DNA of 64,000 nucleotides from Kryptolebias marmoratus. Its lineage: Eukaryota > Chordata > Actinopteri > Cyprinodontiformes > Rivulidae. A program made the translations under genes and the position numbers. Location of the stretch: NCBI RefSeq assembly GCF_001649575.2, contig NC_051435.1, forward strand, positions 11,131,896-11,195,895, read 5' to 3'. Positions 26,728 through 40,300 of this stretch are shown piece after piece (the stretch's first letter is position 1; every line of letters starts with the position of its first letter). Under the pieces are notes generated by a model. That model searched no databases, was not told where the DNA came from, and saw only the letters and a list, made by a program, of their open reading frames with translations.

Positions 26728-29700
26728 TTAAATGGCTGCAACCTCAGGGCAGTGGTCTGGTAAAGGAAGGTTCTTCGTATTGTTTGCTAGTAAGGTCAGG
26801 TCAGAATGTCCATTAGTACTTGACTCCTGTGGAGGCTGCTCGGCTGTCAGACATGCGCTGTGGCTGTTGTAGGAACTCTGACCGTTATTGTTAAGGTAGT
26901 TCTGAAACTGCGTCTCGTTCTGGTTGTCGGGCTGCTCCGCAAACACAGCCTTGGACAGCACCTTGCTGTTCTGGTCGGGTGTGTAGCAGGTCAAAGGGGC
27001 AGCAGGAGCGCCGCCATTCAGAGTGAAGTGGTGACTGGCTGAGTACTGCTCCTCTGTCTGATTGGAGTAGGCCGTGTACTGCTCAGCAGCCAGGCTGAAT
27101 GGTCCTTGCACCACGTTGCCGTTGGGCGTACTGACTGGATCTTGGAATGCTAAGGCTTCCCTGTACGATTCGCTGGGTTGACTGGTTTGGCCGTTCAAGT
27201 CTGCACTGGAGCTCCCCAGCTGATAGTACTCAGCCGAGGAAGAGTTCATCAAGTAAGGGTTTCCATTGATGTGGTTATCGTGCCCCACAGAACCATCACT
27301 GTAACACATCACAGAGGACAACGGCACCACTTCAGTGTGAGACACTGCTGGGGTTGTCAAGTCATCCTCAAAGTTTTCACACTTTTCTGCATCCTCGTCA
27401 TCCCCCTCCTCATCCTCAGAGTCGCTGTTCGCCAAGCTCTGCGTGCTGGAGTCGGACAGCCCGCTGCAAATGCTGCTACTGTCCTCCTCGTCTTCCTCGT
27501 CTTCATCGTTCTCCTCTTCCTCCTCCTCATCGTCCTCGTCGTCCTCCTCGTCTTCATCGTCTAGCGGCTCCTCCATGTCATCCGCGGCGGGCAGGTGCAT
27601 GCTGGTCGTCTGAGGGACAGAGTCAGTCAGCGAGTACTCCAAGCGGTGCTGCGCCTGTGCAAAAGGGTTTCCGCTTCCCAAGTCGTTAGTGTCACCACAG
27701 TAACCGTTGGTCGGGGACGTCTGCTGCTGCTTGCGACTCTTCTCCAGCTCCAGCTTCATGATGGTGTGCAGGAAATGGGTCCGGACACGGATGGGATTAA
27801 ACTCCACTCTTCCAGTTGAGTTGCTGCAACCCTCTTTTGTGCAGCCACATGGAAACGACATTCGATCCACCTGAGAGAAGCACAGCATACATCATGTGAT
27901 GCATGTTTAAAACACATTCATTCTTTTTTTCCTATCTAAATTTGTTGTTTTTCTGTTCACAAGATAGTAGCGTAGATATGTGTATTATGGGATGTACCTG
28001 ACACTTGATCCCCGCGATGCTGCAAGCGCAGGTCTCTGGGTCACAGAACACTCTGCAGTCGCAGCCGCAGTCCTCCCTGGACATGCGAATGGCCCGGAGC
28101 TCGTGTTTCTCCTCCACGTCTATCTTCTTCACCCCCGAGGAGCGCAGCAGCGCTCGACGCTTTTTAGTGGTCAGAGGCTGCAAGAAGAAGTACTCATCAA
28201 CCTCTGTGTTGTCCAGATCGATGTCATCGTCAGAGATGTCGTCTGCCGTGAGCGTGTCGGCCTCCTCGGACTCCACGGTGCCGTTCTTAGTCAGCTGAAA
28301 AACAAGATGGAAAAACATTGAGACGAGTTCAAATAAAAGACTTGCTTCATGCCTGCTTAACGAACACTCCCAGTTTATAATGTGAAAATGTCTGACAGGA
28401 TAAAAAACATTATAATGATACATTAATATTCAATGTAATATTGTGTATTAATATATATATTTTTAAGTATCTATTAAAACTCATACTTCACAAATACCTT
28501 TTAGTGATGAATTTTTTTAGAGCCAAGTATAATTGTTTTACAAGTATTTCTGAGCATCACTTTTCTCATGTTTCTGTGAAATGAGGTAAAATTTAAGCTG
28601 AACATTAATAAAGAAAAATAAATCTGTACATAAACAATAAATCTTTAGAATAATGTATGTCCAAGTCATTTACTTTGTTTTGTTGTATTGCTTTATCAAC
28701 TGTAAATGTTATATGGTTAAAAACTTAAAGCCACAAACCTCCATAAATACTGTATCAAACTTGAATTTGTTCTTTTATATGGTAAAGTTTAACTGATCAT
28801 TACAAACATTAAAAGAAATGATAATACACTATATTCATATTTTTGGTAAATAGCAATAATCAATTATTTTAGATGATTTATTTCATATATAGATACATTT
28901 TAAAAAAAAACACCAGGACAAAGACTCTTTGTCTGTTTGGGGTTTTGTTTTTTCAAAATGTTCAACATTTTCCTGCAAAACAAAATCCCTTGTACACTTG
29001 ACAGGAATAACTCAAGGAGTATAAAATTGGACACATTCTGTAATTAAAACAGGAGGAAAATTTACCCTTTTAAAAACTGAAGGTCATCCAAATTAGGTTT
29101 TAAGCCAAAATCATTGTCATTAATTTGATTGATATAAATGATTTACCAACAGCTGTTCAGTCACAATTGAGTCTATAAATAAACCAAATGCTCTGAAAGC
29201 TGAGTGACTGGTTACATTTAAATATATATATATTTATTTTTTAAAAATCCATATTTGACAGAACCATGGGATATTGTAACTTTAGCGAAGGTTCTCAAAG
29301 ATTCATGACATTGGAGGGTTAGATGACTAAAAAATGAACCCAGTGACAAAATCTTTTATTTTAAACCAAGAATTTTTCAAACATACAGACCTCTGTTTTA
29401 AAATATTAATTTTCAGTCCCGTTTTATATATTTTTCCTGTACAGAGACAAGTTGAAAACACCTTTTTACCTTGAGTTTGATTGAGTTAAGTTTCTCCTCC
29501 TTTAGGTGGTCCCGGAGCATATCTCTGTGGAGCCTCTCCTGCTCCAGGGCAAACTCACCCAGGGAGTACTGCCTGACCCACGTGTGCCTGTTGGACATGC
29601 CCAGTGTGCTGCCCCCCTGGCTGGGCACGCTGGTGAAGCCCTGCCGCCGGCAGAAGTAGTACACTGTCACGTTCTCAAAGTGCACCCTCCTTGCGCGCAG

Positions 29701-30071
29701 GCGCTTCTCCCGCTTCAGTATTGAGTCAGCTGCAAAGGAAAATGGAACTGGTAAGAAATAGGTTGCACAGGGCAAATTATTCCCATTTTAAGTCAAGTGT
29801 TTTATGACAAGTAATTAGAAAAAAATAGAACTACAGTCTTCAAACCAAATTATAGCACTATTACAATAAGGCGCTGCTTGGTTTATGTCTTCTTGAACAT
29901 AATAGAACACCTTATGCCACGTTTCCTGAACACAGATTCTCCAGCCTTTCTGCTTGCCAAGCGACTCCCCGGTGTGGGTTTTTTTAAGGGGAGCTCAACA
30001 AGGGGGAGGTGCAAAGAACAGCAGCATTCCCAGTGTGCATGCTCCCCTCCCCACCCCCGCACCCCCACCTC

Positions 30072-30103
<32 letters not shown>

Positions 30104-31287
30104 TCCCCCAAACAGAAAGGACAAATAGAAACCATCTGGTTCCTGCAACTCTCCACCCGATGTAATAAGGACAATAATCTTCATCAGAGAAGTCGAGTTG
30201 TCATCTTGAGTCAAGGTTTTTTTTTTTCTTTCAGCTAAATAAAGCTTAGAATTACAAAGGAATCTCTCTGCCATTGAAACATTTTTAAAATACAAAGAGC
30301 TGCAAAGCTACGTCAGATCTCAGCTGTGGCCTTAACCTACTAAACCAACAACTACATTTGCAGATATCCAGGGGATTCTCAATTTTAGACATCTCATCTT
30401 AAATAAACACAGAGAAAAATGATTTTTCTTCTTATTATTATTGTATGTATAAAGTTGGTGAGCTTGGCAGAAGATGTTCACTTTGCGCACTCTTTTGTTG
30501 AGGATTGTTGTGCTTTTAAACAAGACAGCTTATCAGGCTGAGTACATTCATTATACCTACATAATTACAGCTGAACAACAATGTTTTTGACAGTTTCTTT
30601 GTTTTCCGCCACATTTGTAAAACAGACAAATCATTGACTAAAACATTAATGGAATCATAATTAAATGGTGTATGTTTTTATTGTTTAAACTGTGCAGTTT
30701 GATTCAAATCTGGATTTATATAATATGTTTGCATACGGCTGGGCTTCACTGTACTGTACAGTAGCAGAAGTGTTACACACACAGCTTGACATCAGCTCAT
30801 TCATCTGGTTGACCTGCACACTGATGCTGCTTTTAATGAGTGCATGCTTCCCCTATATCACAACACCAGCCTCCTTTTCTCTCTCATACACCACCGCAAT
30901 TTTAAATTTATATGATGCTCCCTTATCAGCAGACATGCAGATTTGTTTTGTTTGACCTGCATCTTGTAATAATGGTGGTGAAGAACAAAAATCAAGCTGG
31001 CTCTGTGAATTCCCCCTCGTCTTATTAAAAAAAAATCCTTTTAATGCTTCAGCTTTGTTTATCTTTTATGTGAAATGATTTTTTTTTTTTTTTTGCAGAA
31101 CTGAAACTAATGCATGCATAGGAACCAGACACTCACGGGTGAAAGGATCTGAGGCAGAGGGGTTAACGCTGTCGCTGCTATCCCCACTCTCGCTGCAGGA
31201 GACCTCCTCATCAGACTCCCGCACAGAAGAGCACGGGGAGGAGGAGGCTTCCACCTCCTCAAATTTTCTCTTCAGTATTCCGCTCAT
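26728..31287 (-). CDS. csrnp3: Cysteine/serine-rich nuclear protein 3, complete, 4 coding exons
   Basis: Nuclear protein of the AXUD1/CSRNP family, whose members bind AGAGTG-type DNA and activate transcription. Coding segments in transcript order are 31287-31137, 29729-29470, 28294-27998 and 27870-26728, joining to 1851 nt (616 aa; human is about 585). Visible parts are the N-terminal [12 protein letters not shown], a serine-rich stretch at residues 13-48, the conserved [20 protein letters not shown] block, [20 protein letters not shown], a cysteine-rich domain at about residues 213-251 ([17 protein letters not shown] then [10 protein letters not shown]), and a very acidic Glu/Asp run at about 333-366 followed by a Ser-rich patch. 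The start is the ATG homologous to the mammalian one; in-frame ATGs lie upstream (31299 and possibly at the end of the leader exon). The acidic run seems longer than in mammals. The gene converges on galnt3, as in mammals. The closest alternatives, csrnp1 and csrnp2, fit the N-terminus less well. Confidence 0.95.
30072..30098. repeat. (CA)n microsatellite in csrnp3 intron
   Basis: About 13 CA units lie in the intron between the first and second csrnp3 coding exons, preceded by a C-rich stretch. Likely length-polymorphic. Confidence 0.9.
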
Positions 31288-31305
31288 GGCCCGCCGCATC
31301 TGCAC
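31288..31305 (-). other. csrnp3: csrnp3 5' UTR part of the first coding exon
   Basis: The acceptor TTTCAG lies at 31306 and above on the - strand, so 18 nt of exon precede the main ATG. They contain an in-frame ATG (31299) with no stop before the main start, which could add four residues (MRRA). Confidence 0.65.
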
Positions 31306-32739
31306 CTGAAACCAAGACACAGCAAAAGGGGCCGCGCGTTATTTAATATCCAGTTTAGGACCTTCATAATCCCCAGTTCACTCAATTAGCCACCGGCCCA
31401 GACTTCCCCTACCACCACTGCCACTTTCACTCATACACACAGACGCACTCTCGCTTGCTGCTGTCCCAGCTTCCCAGCGTTCCCTGGGCCATTGATCACC
31501 TTGGCACAAAGGAGCAGAGCGGGAACAATAAAGCTGCTAATTACAAACTACATCTGCCGCACAGGAAGTTCATTCCACTGAGTTTGATTGAGAGGTTCGA
31601 GAAAAAAAAGAGACTGGTTCAATATATCCTGCTCTGCAACCCATCAGGATTAACTTTAGTGGAATAATACCAATTATCTACAATACTAGCTCCTTTTAAT
31701 AGGTTTTATTGGGTAATATCATGACATTGTAAAAGTTAAAACAACCCACTGGATTACAAGTTATAACAGAGCAATTTATAGTAAAGAAAATCTATGTCTT
31801 ACTGACAGATATTCAGCAAATTAGAATATAATTCTTATGAGGTGTAGTAACATGTTTAACACATATTCAAAAACACATGTAGCTATCCAAGTAAGACAAT
31901 AATAATAACATGATGTGATACACAGATCTGCCATTAAGTGACAGTGGTTCTAGAGTGGAAAGGACCAGCAATTTCACACACATATTCTAAAAAAATAACA
32001 ATTAGTATTCTTGTATTGGGACTGCATGATATTAGGAAAACATCCAGTTGCAATTTTATTCTTGGATACTGCAATGACAGTTGCTATAAACCCACAATTT
32101 CCTCACTCTTCTTATTTTCTTCTACCATCACAACACTCTCCATGTGCTTATAGATTTTGACCACTAATGTATAAATCCACGATGGGTATTTAGGGCAATG
32201 GGGGCCCATCTGATTACCAAATATATTAGTGGAATCCCCTTCGTGCTCCTTTGTACACATTGATATTACAATAAAATTCGTCCCCACCTTGTTTCTAGTT
32301 AAATGCTTGCGGTTTTGCACATCATGCAATAGATTTTATAACAAACCACATCAATGTCAAGTGTAATATAGTCCATTAACTCTCCTGACTGATGATGCAA
32401 TTAGACAAATAAACAAGAACAGGCTCATCAGTCAAATACACTGAAACTAATTGCTATTACAGTGAATCTGTCTCTTATAATAAAACACTGCAGCCATCAG
32501 ACAGTAGATCATTTGGATTTTTGCTGTTCATCCTTTCAAGAACATCCTGACATTACTGTTCAGTGTCTAATAGAGTATATTAAAAGACCTGTTCATTATT
32601 GTGGAAAACGTAGCTATTTAATTTATTAAAACTACACACCCTTGTGTTCTCTGATTTTACAGAAATAATTGGAACATCATGTCACATTATAAAGAAAAAA
32701 AAAAGACCATAACAGTGTTGTAGTGGCACAGCAAGGATT

Positions 32740-33110
32740 GCAATGACTGGCAGCTTCTCCTTCACCGATTTTTCTCTCAGAACCTGGAATCAGTGGAGAC
32801 AGCATGCGTCTTCAGCCAGTCCCACGCTGTCTATCTGCCAGAGCAGCTTGTGGGGGAGTTTCATTCACAGACGGCCTCTGCGTTTCATCTGGGCTTCGCT
32901 ATCAAGTCATTACAGATGCAAATGCTGCCTGAGAGAGATGTGCACAACCCAGAGAGGACTTGTGCTGCCAGCAAGAGGGTCATTGTTCCCTGGAGGCTGT
33001 GCTTGTTCAGTGCAGTGACATGGCACAGCCAGCATTTGGAGAAGTTCCAGAGTCAACAGCTTTACCTACAACTAAGGAATGCGAGGGATCCTCGATGTGA
33101 GGAAAAGTGA
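32740..33110. other. Candidate conserved noncoding element or short coding relic
   Basis: This block has balanced base composition and is non-repetitive, unlike the AT-rich flanks. One + frame is open for 105 codons (32793-33110) but matches no family I know. The texture fits a long conserved noncoding element within csrnp3 intron 1. Confidence 0.3.
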
Positions 33111-33369
33111 CGAAGAGCAAAGTCAGTCAGGGTAACCTCGTTGAATAGATTTTTTTTTTAATCAAAATGAATTTATAATAATTTGGATAAGAAATACACA
33201 GCTGCATATAGAGCAAAGGAAGCTGCCTTTTATGGTAGACAAGAAACTAAATCTTCTTTCCTGTGCTGAATGAGTGTGATGGGAATAAGATTAACTAAAG
33301 AAGCAGTACTTTACATAATTCTATCTTGTGAGATTTAACAATTAGACTAACAGAAGCTGCTGATCTCAC

Positions 33370-33740
33370 ATGAGAAACGGATTTTGTTCACGATCCACTT
33401 CATTTGTTGGCGAGCAGAAGTGGAAATTTCCACCAGAGATGACCTGTGCAATTTTTGTCCATTTCCTAGTTAGGGTCCTAATTAGATCCCATTGTTGAAA
33501 GCATATTCGTATGCTTAGCCCTTAGCTGATGCTGCACTAGGCTTTGATATCAAAAGTGGTTTCCATGGAGATTCTAATGTACTCTCACAAATAGTGCTTC
33601 CCCATATGGCCAGGCTTCCAGTGTTACATACTGTGCATGGGGGCTCTTAACAATACAACACTGCTGTTGGAGGAAATTTTGTCCATACATTCATTTCCTC
33701 CTCAAATAAAGGCTTCATTTGCATTTTGTTGTGCCAGAAC
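33370..33740. other. Candidate conserved noncoding element
   Basis: The sequence is unique and carries dense homeodomain (CCTAATTAGAT), SOX (CATTGTT) and ATTTGCAT octamer words (the last near 33718). It contains no repeat and no open frame of note. Enhancer identity is inference from composition. Confidence 0.28.
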
Positions 33741-34228
33741 GAAAAGTTAAAATCCTGATGCTGAACGAGCATGACATCTCAAACCACAGAGCAGTGGGTC
33801 ATCTGGGTGAACCTCTTTCATAATTAAAAAAAACAGCGATTGTTGCTGCTCTCCAACAGCTCCTTCTTTGTCTTCGCAGTTGCCTTTCCGCTAATCATGG
33901 CTGGGCAGCGCGAACACACTGTTGTAAAAGGGAGAAAATCCCGGAGAAAATAATGCAGCAAAAAGCCAGCTTGGAAAGCCCCTCCCTGTGTTTGCCTCTG
34001 TGTGAACACACATTAAGTACAGACACCAACTTCTTATCCCTTATGAACAATGTTCACAGTTCTATAACACATAAACACAATAATTATTAGCTCATTATTT
34101 ACAAAGTTCCAGCTATCACGATAAACTGACCATGAAGGGTTTAAAAATGTTTATCTCCAAGTGATGCCAATAAGCCTGTGACATCTGGAGCAAGTCATGA
34201 CACATCAATCCTACTGTGACCACAGTAT

Positions 34229-34236
34229 GTGTGTGT

Positions 34237-34267
<31 letters not shown>
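34229..34267. repeat. (GT)n microsatellite, interrupted
   Basis: GT units are interrupted once by GCAC. The stretch lies in csrnp3 intron 1. Confidence 0.9.
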
Positions 34268-34699
34268 CTAACCCTCCCAGGAAGAACTGACCTGTATCCA
34301 CTGGCAGAGTGTGACTCCTTTCACCTCTTCCCACAGCAGTGCAGCCACACAGTCACAAATGTGGCTGTTCAAAAACGGTGAAACATGATGAATGAAGAGA
34401 TTCTCATTTTTGTTTCAGTCCACTGACTTGCAGCGACCCCTGAGCTCCGCAGCCATGAGACAGACGCGTGCAGGGGAGTGAGGGAAGACGGGTAATTTTC
34501 CAGCTCTGCCTGCACTGTCGGTAACATATGCTTTATTGTTGCGAGACGACAGTCTTTCTCACTTGAACTCCCTCTCTGTCACTGTGTTGCACTCTCCTTC
34601 GCTTTCTATCTTTGGCCACACAAAGGCTCATTAGCTGCAGCCGGCTGAAAGGCAGGAGCCTGACTGGAGCAGAGCAGAGCAGAGGCAGCCTGTGAGATC

Positions 34700-34990
34700 A
34701 CATGGGTGGGATGTCTGAGAGAGAGAGGGAGTCAGGCGTGCTTCTGCTACTGCTGTCTGCAGATATTTTTACCAACATGAGGAGGGAGGGGAGGAGGGCA
34801 AGGAGGAGGGAGGAGGGAGGGGTACAGGGGGGATGGAAAGGCAAAATGGGAGAGAAATTGATGAGAGGTATGTGGGAGATGCAGGGCAATGGGACAATGG
34901 GGCAAAGGGTTCTAGTAGGAATGCACAGATGAAAAGATTTAGAGGGGAAAAAAAGGGGGTAAAAAAGTGTGAATTTGGGGCAAAGAAAAA
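34700..34990. repeat. Polypurine tract with G-run cluster
   Basis: About 290 bp are almost purely G and A on the + strand. The densest part (34780-34834) has many runs of three or more G separated by one to three bases, which suits G-quadruplex or triplex formation. On the - strand, the sense strand of csrnp3, it is a polypyrimidine tract. Confidence 0.75.
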
Positions 34991-37020
34991 AGAAGGAAGA
35001 AACATCTGATGCCAAGAACAACACCACAGAAACATTTGAGAGGGTGGTGGTGGGTGGCGGGCTAAAACCACAAAGAAAAAGCTCCAATAGCATCCGACTG
35101 CAAGGAAAAAAGAAAGGAAAAAATAACAATACTTGCCTGTTTTAAATTAAACAACAAAACGCTGCACGTCATTCACGAGGAAGTTAGCAAAACTGACAGC
35201 CGTCATCCTAATGTAAACAGCTGTGCGCTGAAAGTTTTCCACAAGGATGCTGGCAGAGTTCGAGAAGTAAATTGTCAACATAAACTACCTCAGGAAATAA
35301 GATTTGTCTGCACTGAACTGCGTGCCCTCCTGATGCTTCCTATGCCAGGAAGTTCTGCTGCTGAATACTTAAAGGGGCCTCAGCTTGTGCAGCCAACGAG
35401 TCACAATCCCGTTCTTACACTCAGCAGGATCGTATGTCAACATAAAAGGTCCGGCACTTCCTCCTAGGATAGCTTTAAGCTCAACCTTTTTTTTTTTCTT
35501 CTGAGAGCTAACGCAGTATTACAGTCATTAAAACCAAATGGCAATATGTTAGCACAAAGACGCCACACTGTACAGTGTAAAGTAGAAGAAAATAAAGTGA
35601 AATTATTTCATAATGTATACTGGAGAAAAAAAAAGGGACAAAGGCAGAATTAATTTGTTTTACTGTAAGAGCCTGTTTTATGGTTCTAAAGTTGATGTGA
35701 TCTATCGTGAGAAAGGCCATTTCTAAATGCCTAATAAGGGCATTTTTAACTACATGTTTTTATAAGTGGATCTCTAGTGTTTCTTCAACACACCAGTAAT
35801 TTCCATTCACCCTTGTTATGCTCTGTATTCTCTCCAGAGCCCTGGCAGAACCTCAGCCTCACAGCAGTGCATTTCTCCTCCTTATTCAAAGCACCTCGGT
35901 CGTACAATCCTTTCAACGTCACTGAGCTGGTGAGTCATATTAGAAACAACATCAAGTGCCTCCGAAGATCATCATACACTTCAAACACAGCCTCATGCAG
36001 TAAGCTTCCCTACAGCCTGGCATCGATTTGCAAAGTATTTCTACGTTAATGTCATTGTTTTATAATGCTGTTTTTAGATCACCGCGCTAAAGGGAAGCAC
36101 TCAAAGCGCACAGTATTTTCACACAACACATGACACCATTATATGAGTGACTGTAATATAAAAGGAATTTAGTAGTTGAAAGTTTAGATCTGACCAATAG
36201 TTCTTTTTTTTTTAATATGCAGTTTGCACACAGAAAGCCAGAGGAAGAGTACAGTCTGTACTCTGACAGAGCTCGCTGAGCCCTTAAAGCTTACAGCATC
36301 AAAATCTGAGTGACCATGGAACGAGTAAGCATTTCAACACAAAAGCAGCAGTAAAAGCAGACAGACACAAACACATGAAGATCTGAATCTAAACCTGTGG
36401 TTATACAGCGTCGAAATAACAGAACAAATTAGGTTTTTATACATTTCCGTATGACATAATCTTCACAAGTTACTGTTACAAAACAATAATCGGTATTCTG
36501 TATATCGTGTGGCTGCTTAATAGCACAAACAGCTTATGCTCATACAATCATTATTCTTTCATTGTCATTTTACAGCTAATACATGTCTCCCTCTGTGCCA
36601 AAAGATTCTTTAAAAATCAATGTTAATGGATTAGTCATAATGATAGATGCGATGGTGAGCAACAGTGATTCATACCAACAGTGTTTATTGTGGCTTGTTT
36701 CATCTGGCAGGAGTAGAGCGTAGGGTTTATATGTAATACTATATATAGCATATTTTAACTGATAAAGAACTAATGAAAATTGCATCAACCACCATATTTG
36801 TATACTATCCTTGAGATGAGTGAAACAAAGATCTGGCTTTGTCTTTGAAATGTTTTTTAGTGATATATTTCCTATCAAACATAAACTTAGGTTTCCTAAG
36901 TATCTATTTTATCTGCTATATCAAATAATTCTAATTTGATAGGTAAATGCATGTGACAAGTATAGTATAGGTAAAAATAATATTTTTTTTAATTAAAGAA
37001 ATTGTTTTTGCAAAACTTTT

Positions 37021-37335
37021 ATGCACAAATAATATCTTAGCAGATGTAGAAAGCTCTTTGAACGGCCTCAATTTGAAGAAACAGACTTTATTTCTGACAC
37101 AACAGATGAGCTAATGGCTAGTCTGAGCTCCACAATGATCATAATGTTTCTGTTGGATTACCTGTGTAATGTAACACTGATGGGGATGCAAAGGTTTATA
37201 AAATACCACTCACAGAATAAAAAATGTTAAGATTCGAGTTGTTTTAAAATGGCAGGAGGGCATTCAAAGAGCTATCTACAACAGGTAAGACATTAACTGT
37301 TCATACAAGCTCACTTTAAATAATCTGAAATATCC
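37021..37335. mobile_element. Foldback (MITE-like) element, copy A
   Basis: Arms at 37021-37062 and 37263-37304 are inverted repeats matching at about 34 of 42 positions, sharing AGCTCTTTGAA. The interior includes GATGAGCTAATGGCTAGTCT, also found at 42420 and in altered form at 57703. It is non-coding and about 300 bp long, as expected for a non-autonomous DNA transposon. No family name is recognised. Confidence 0.6.
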
Positions 37336-40300
37336 TTTTAAATTGATTTTTCTAATAAAATCTGAATATATGCCTATAACTATAACAGCAGTGTCCTATG
37401 ATAAAGCAACAGTATATTTTCATTGTATTTTTTTGTGCTAACTTTTTGTTCTTATCATTTTTCTTTTGAATCCTTGCCACTATTTATCTTATCCGCATTC
37501 TTTTATGGATTTACCATTGAGGTTCACACATATACGCTGCCCTATTACATAAAAATGCAACACATGAGCTGAAGAGATGGCATTTGTTACACCATCGCAC
37601 CAGCGATGGTGACCTATATTTGCACCGACTTCAAGAAGCTCTCTCATCTGAAAGAAGGAAATTGAAGACAGCAGGAAAAAATAAACAAAGAAAGGTTTAG
37701 AAATGATCTAATTTCATGTGCGAATCCACACTGTAATTGAGGTCATGGGCAAAATGTAACATATACAAAGTAAATGGTAAAATATGACATCTTCCGACAG
37801 AGGCTGTTAAATAAATATGGGAGTCGGTTTTGCCAGATCTTTTGGATAATATTAGTGAAACAAGGCCAGGGTGGGCATGTGTTGAGGTGAAATGCAGCAT
37901 TTAAACATAACTTAGCAGAAGGAAGCTGGAGTGAAACAACACCTTCATTACAGTCCTTTTCCAGCTCAATACTGAAGACAGCAATCTTCAGTATGTTCAA
38001 ATATCATAAAGCCCAGATGGCACAAATTTATTTCTTTATTTTTTCTTAAATCTACTGCACTGAGTCATGGAAAAAAGTAAGTATACCCTCTTCCTGTTCT
38101 AGTTTTACGCATCTCACCTTACCTTACCACTATGTCACTTCTTTTTCTCTCTGGACTAAGACTGAGCCATTAAGTTTTCTGTTTTCCGACATTCTGCTTA
38201 TGTGCCTGGATTTTTGGGCTCTTACATGAAACCATTTGCGCCAAGTTTCATCTATCAGACAGATGATCTCATATTTGACGCCAGAATACTTTGATGTAAA
38301 GTTTTTGATTGACTTAATGATTGTTTGCCCAGCTTCTACTCAACAAGACCAAATCATTAACTTTCCACCATCGTGCATGACTGTTGGTATGTGCTGCTAT
38401 GCTGCATATGTTTTGGATTTTTTGTTTGTCCTTTTCTTTATTTTGGAATTAAGATTATTTTGGAATAAAACATGGCCAAAAATCTTTATTTCAGTCTGCT
38501 AAAATAAATTGTTCCACAGGTTTCATGTTTGTAGCTGTCTTGGTAAGTTCTATTTCATAGAAAATAGACTTTTTCCTGGCAAACCTTTCGGTTTACCATT
38601 AACTTGTAAAGTCTGAAATGCAGCTTTGATTCTTTTTTTTTTTTTACAAATTCTCTGAGCTTTAGGCAATCTGACCTCTGTGTGAATTTGTTGACACAGC
38701 TGCTCTGAAAAGTACTTACAATTTAAATTTTTTCCATTTCTGAATCATTTTTTCTCACTGTAGAATGATCAACTCCTAATCGTTCACAGAAAACCAAATC
38801 ATTTCGTCTCTAGGATCGTTGCTGATGTCTTGCCTATTTGGCATTGCATTAAAACAGATTTGAATCTTTCAGACCAGCAACCATCTGCTTTTAGTTGTTA
38901 AAAATTTCATCTAAGCAGCATTTTTCTCTAAATCCTCGACAGCAAGTTCTTGAATAGTGATAAAACAAAACAAAACAAAAAATGCCCAAGGACAACTCAG
39001 CTTTGTGCTGAAAAAAATCTGCAACATCGATAAACAGCATAACTTTGACCAAAAATAATCAAGAAGGAGCTACAATATATGGTAAAGACACACAACTCCG
39101 TAGTTCCAAGCTTGTTTAGCTCATCGTTTTTGGTGGCTGACAAACTGTATGAATCTGCTTATATAGCTGCAGGCAGCCATCTTCAATAAATAAGCTCAGG
39201 CAAAAGGGTAAATTAAGCTAAACTGGAAACATGGTTTAAGGAAGGCCTCATTCATTTCTAAAAAAGCTGATAACTGAGCACATAAGACAGATGGTTTTGT
39301 AAGTTTGGTGAGCTCTGGTGTTTTCACGCCTATATAGTCTCAAAACAGCTGACTATAAGCAATACAAACTGAGTCCTTGTGCAGCTACACTCTTCAAGCT
39401 TTACAGAACATCGTGAAGCAAGTTCTCAGAATAAAAAAAGCCTTTTGTGGGGTGTTTGTGACTCTCACTACTGTTCTTTAGGGCTTTCTACGTGTTATGG
39501 ATTTTTTTAGGCCTTCCATTTCTTCTCGTCCAGTTTCTTCAATTACTTTTATGCACAAACAGTCCAACGTTTAATCTGATCAATCTGAAAGTTTACTCCC
39601 CACCCTCCCTAAAAAAACCCCTACTATTACTTTTCAAACAGTTTTAGTTTTTGCCACTTTTTGTAGACTTGACTGAAAAAAACTGGAACAAATTGTGTGT
39701 CTTTCACAACAGGCTGCTAATAACAAAGCACCTAATGATGCAACTCAAGATTGAAGAGAAAAAAAAAAATAAAGATTTAAAAAGCCTGGAGAACTATCGC
39801 TGAGGACCACTTTAAAAAAAATGACAAGCAAAACTGGCTCCCTGAAAGCCAAAAACTAAAAAAAAAACAATGTACACACTAACTACTAATGAGGACAACT
39901 CTTCTTAGAGATTATCTGTGCCTATGAGGGGATAGTGAGGTTTAGTGAGTACAGATTAATATAAACCTTAGAAATATTAGCTTTTTTTGTTCTGTCTGCT
40001 TCTCCCAAATGCATGTCATTCAATATGGCCAGTCACATTACATGGACTTTCCCCAGTGATGCAGTAGACAATTATACATCCCAGATGGCTCTGCAGATTC
40101 TTTTTTATTGATTTTTTTAAACTTTTTTTTTTAACATGATTTCTTTTTCACAGCAGCTGACTCCATCAGAATAAATAAGGGTTGCGTTCCAATAAAGCCG
40201 AGCGATGGGAGCACAAAGAAAAGCCCCGCAACCACCAAAGCTCCTCATCCACGCAGCCACTCGGAGGTTGTGCGCTGGACTCATCCATCACGGGTGTCAC

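Noticed and set aside
27178..27819. + strand open frames over the csrnp3 last exon
   Set aside because: They are the antisense of the acidic and Ser-rich coding tract; the - strand frame is the conserved one.
34698..35129. 143-codon Pro/Ser/Leu/Phe-rich frame on the - strand
   Set aside because: It comes from the polypurine tract read in reverse; low complexity and no homology signature.
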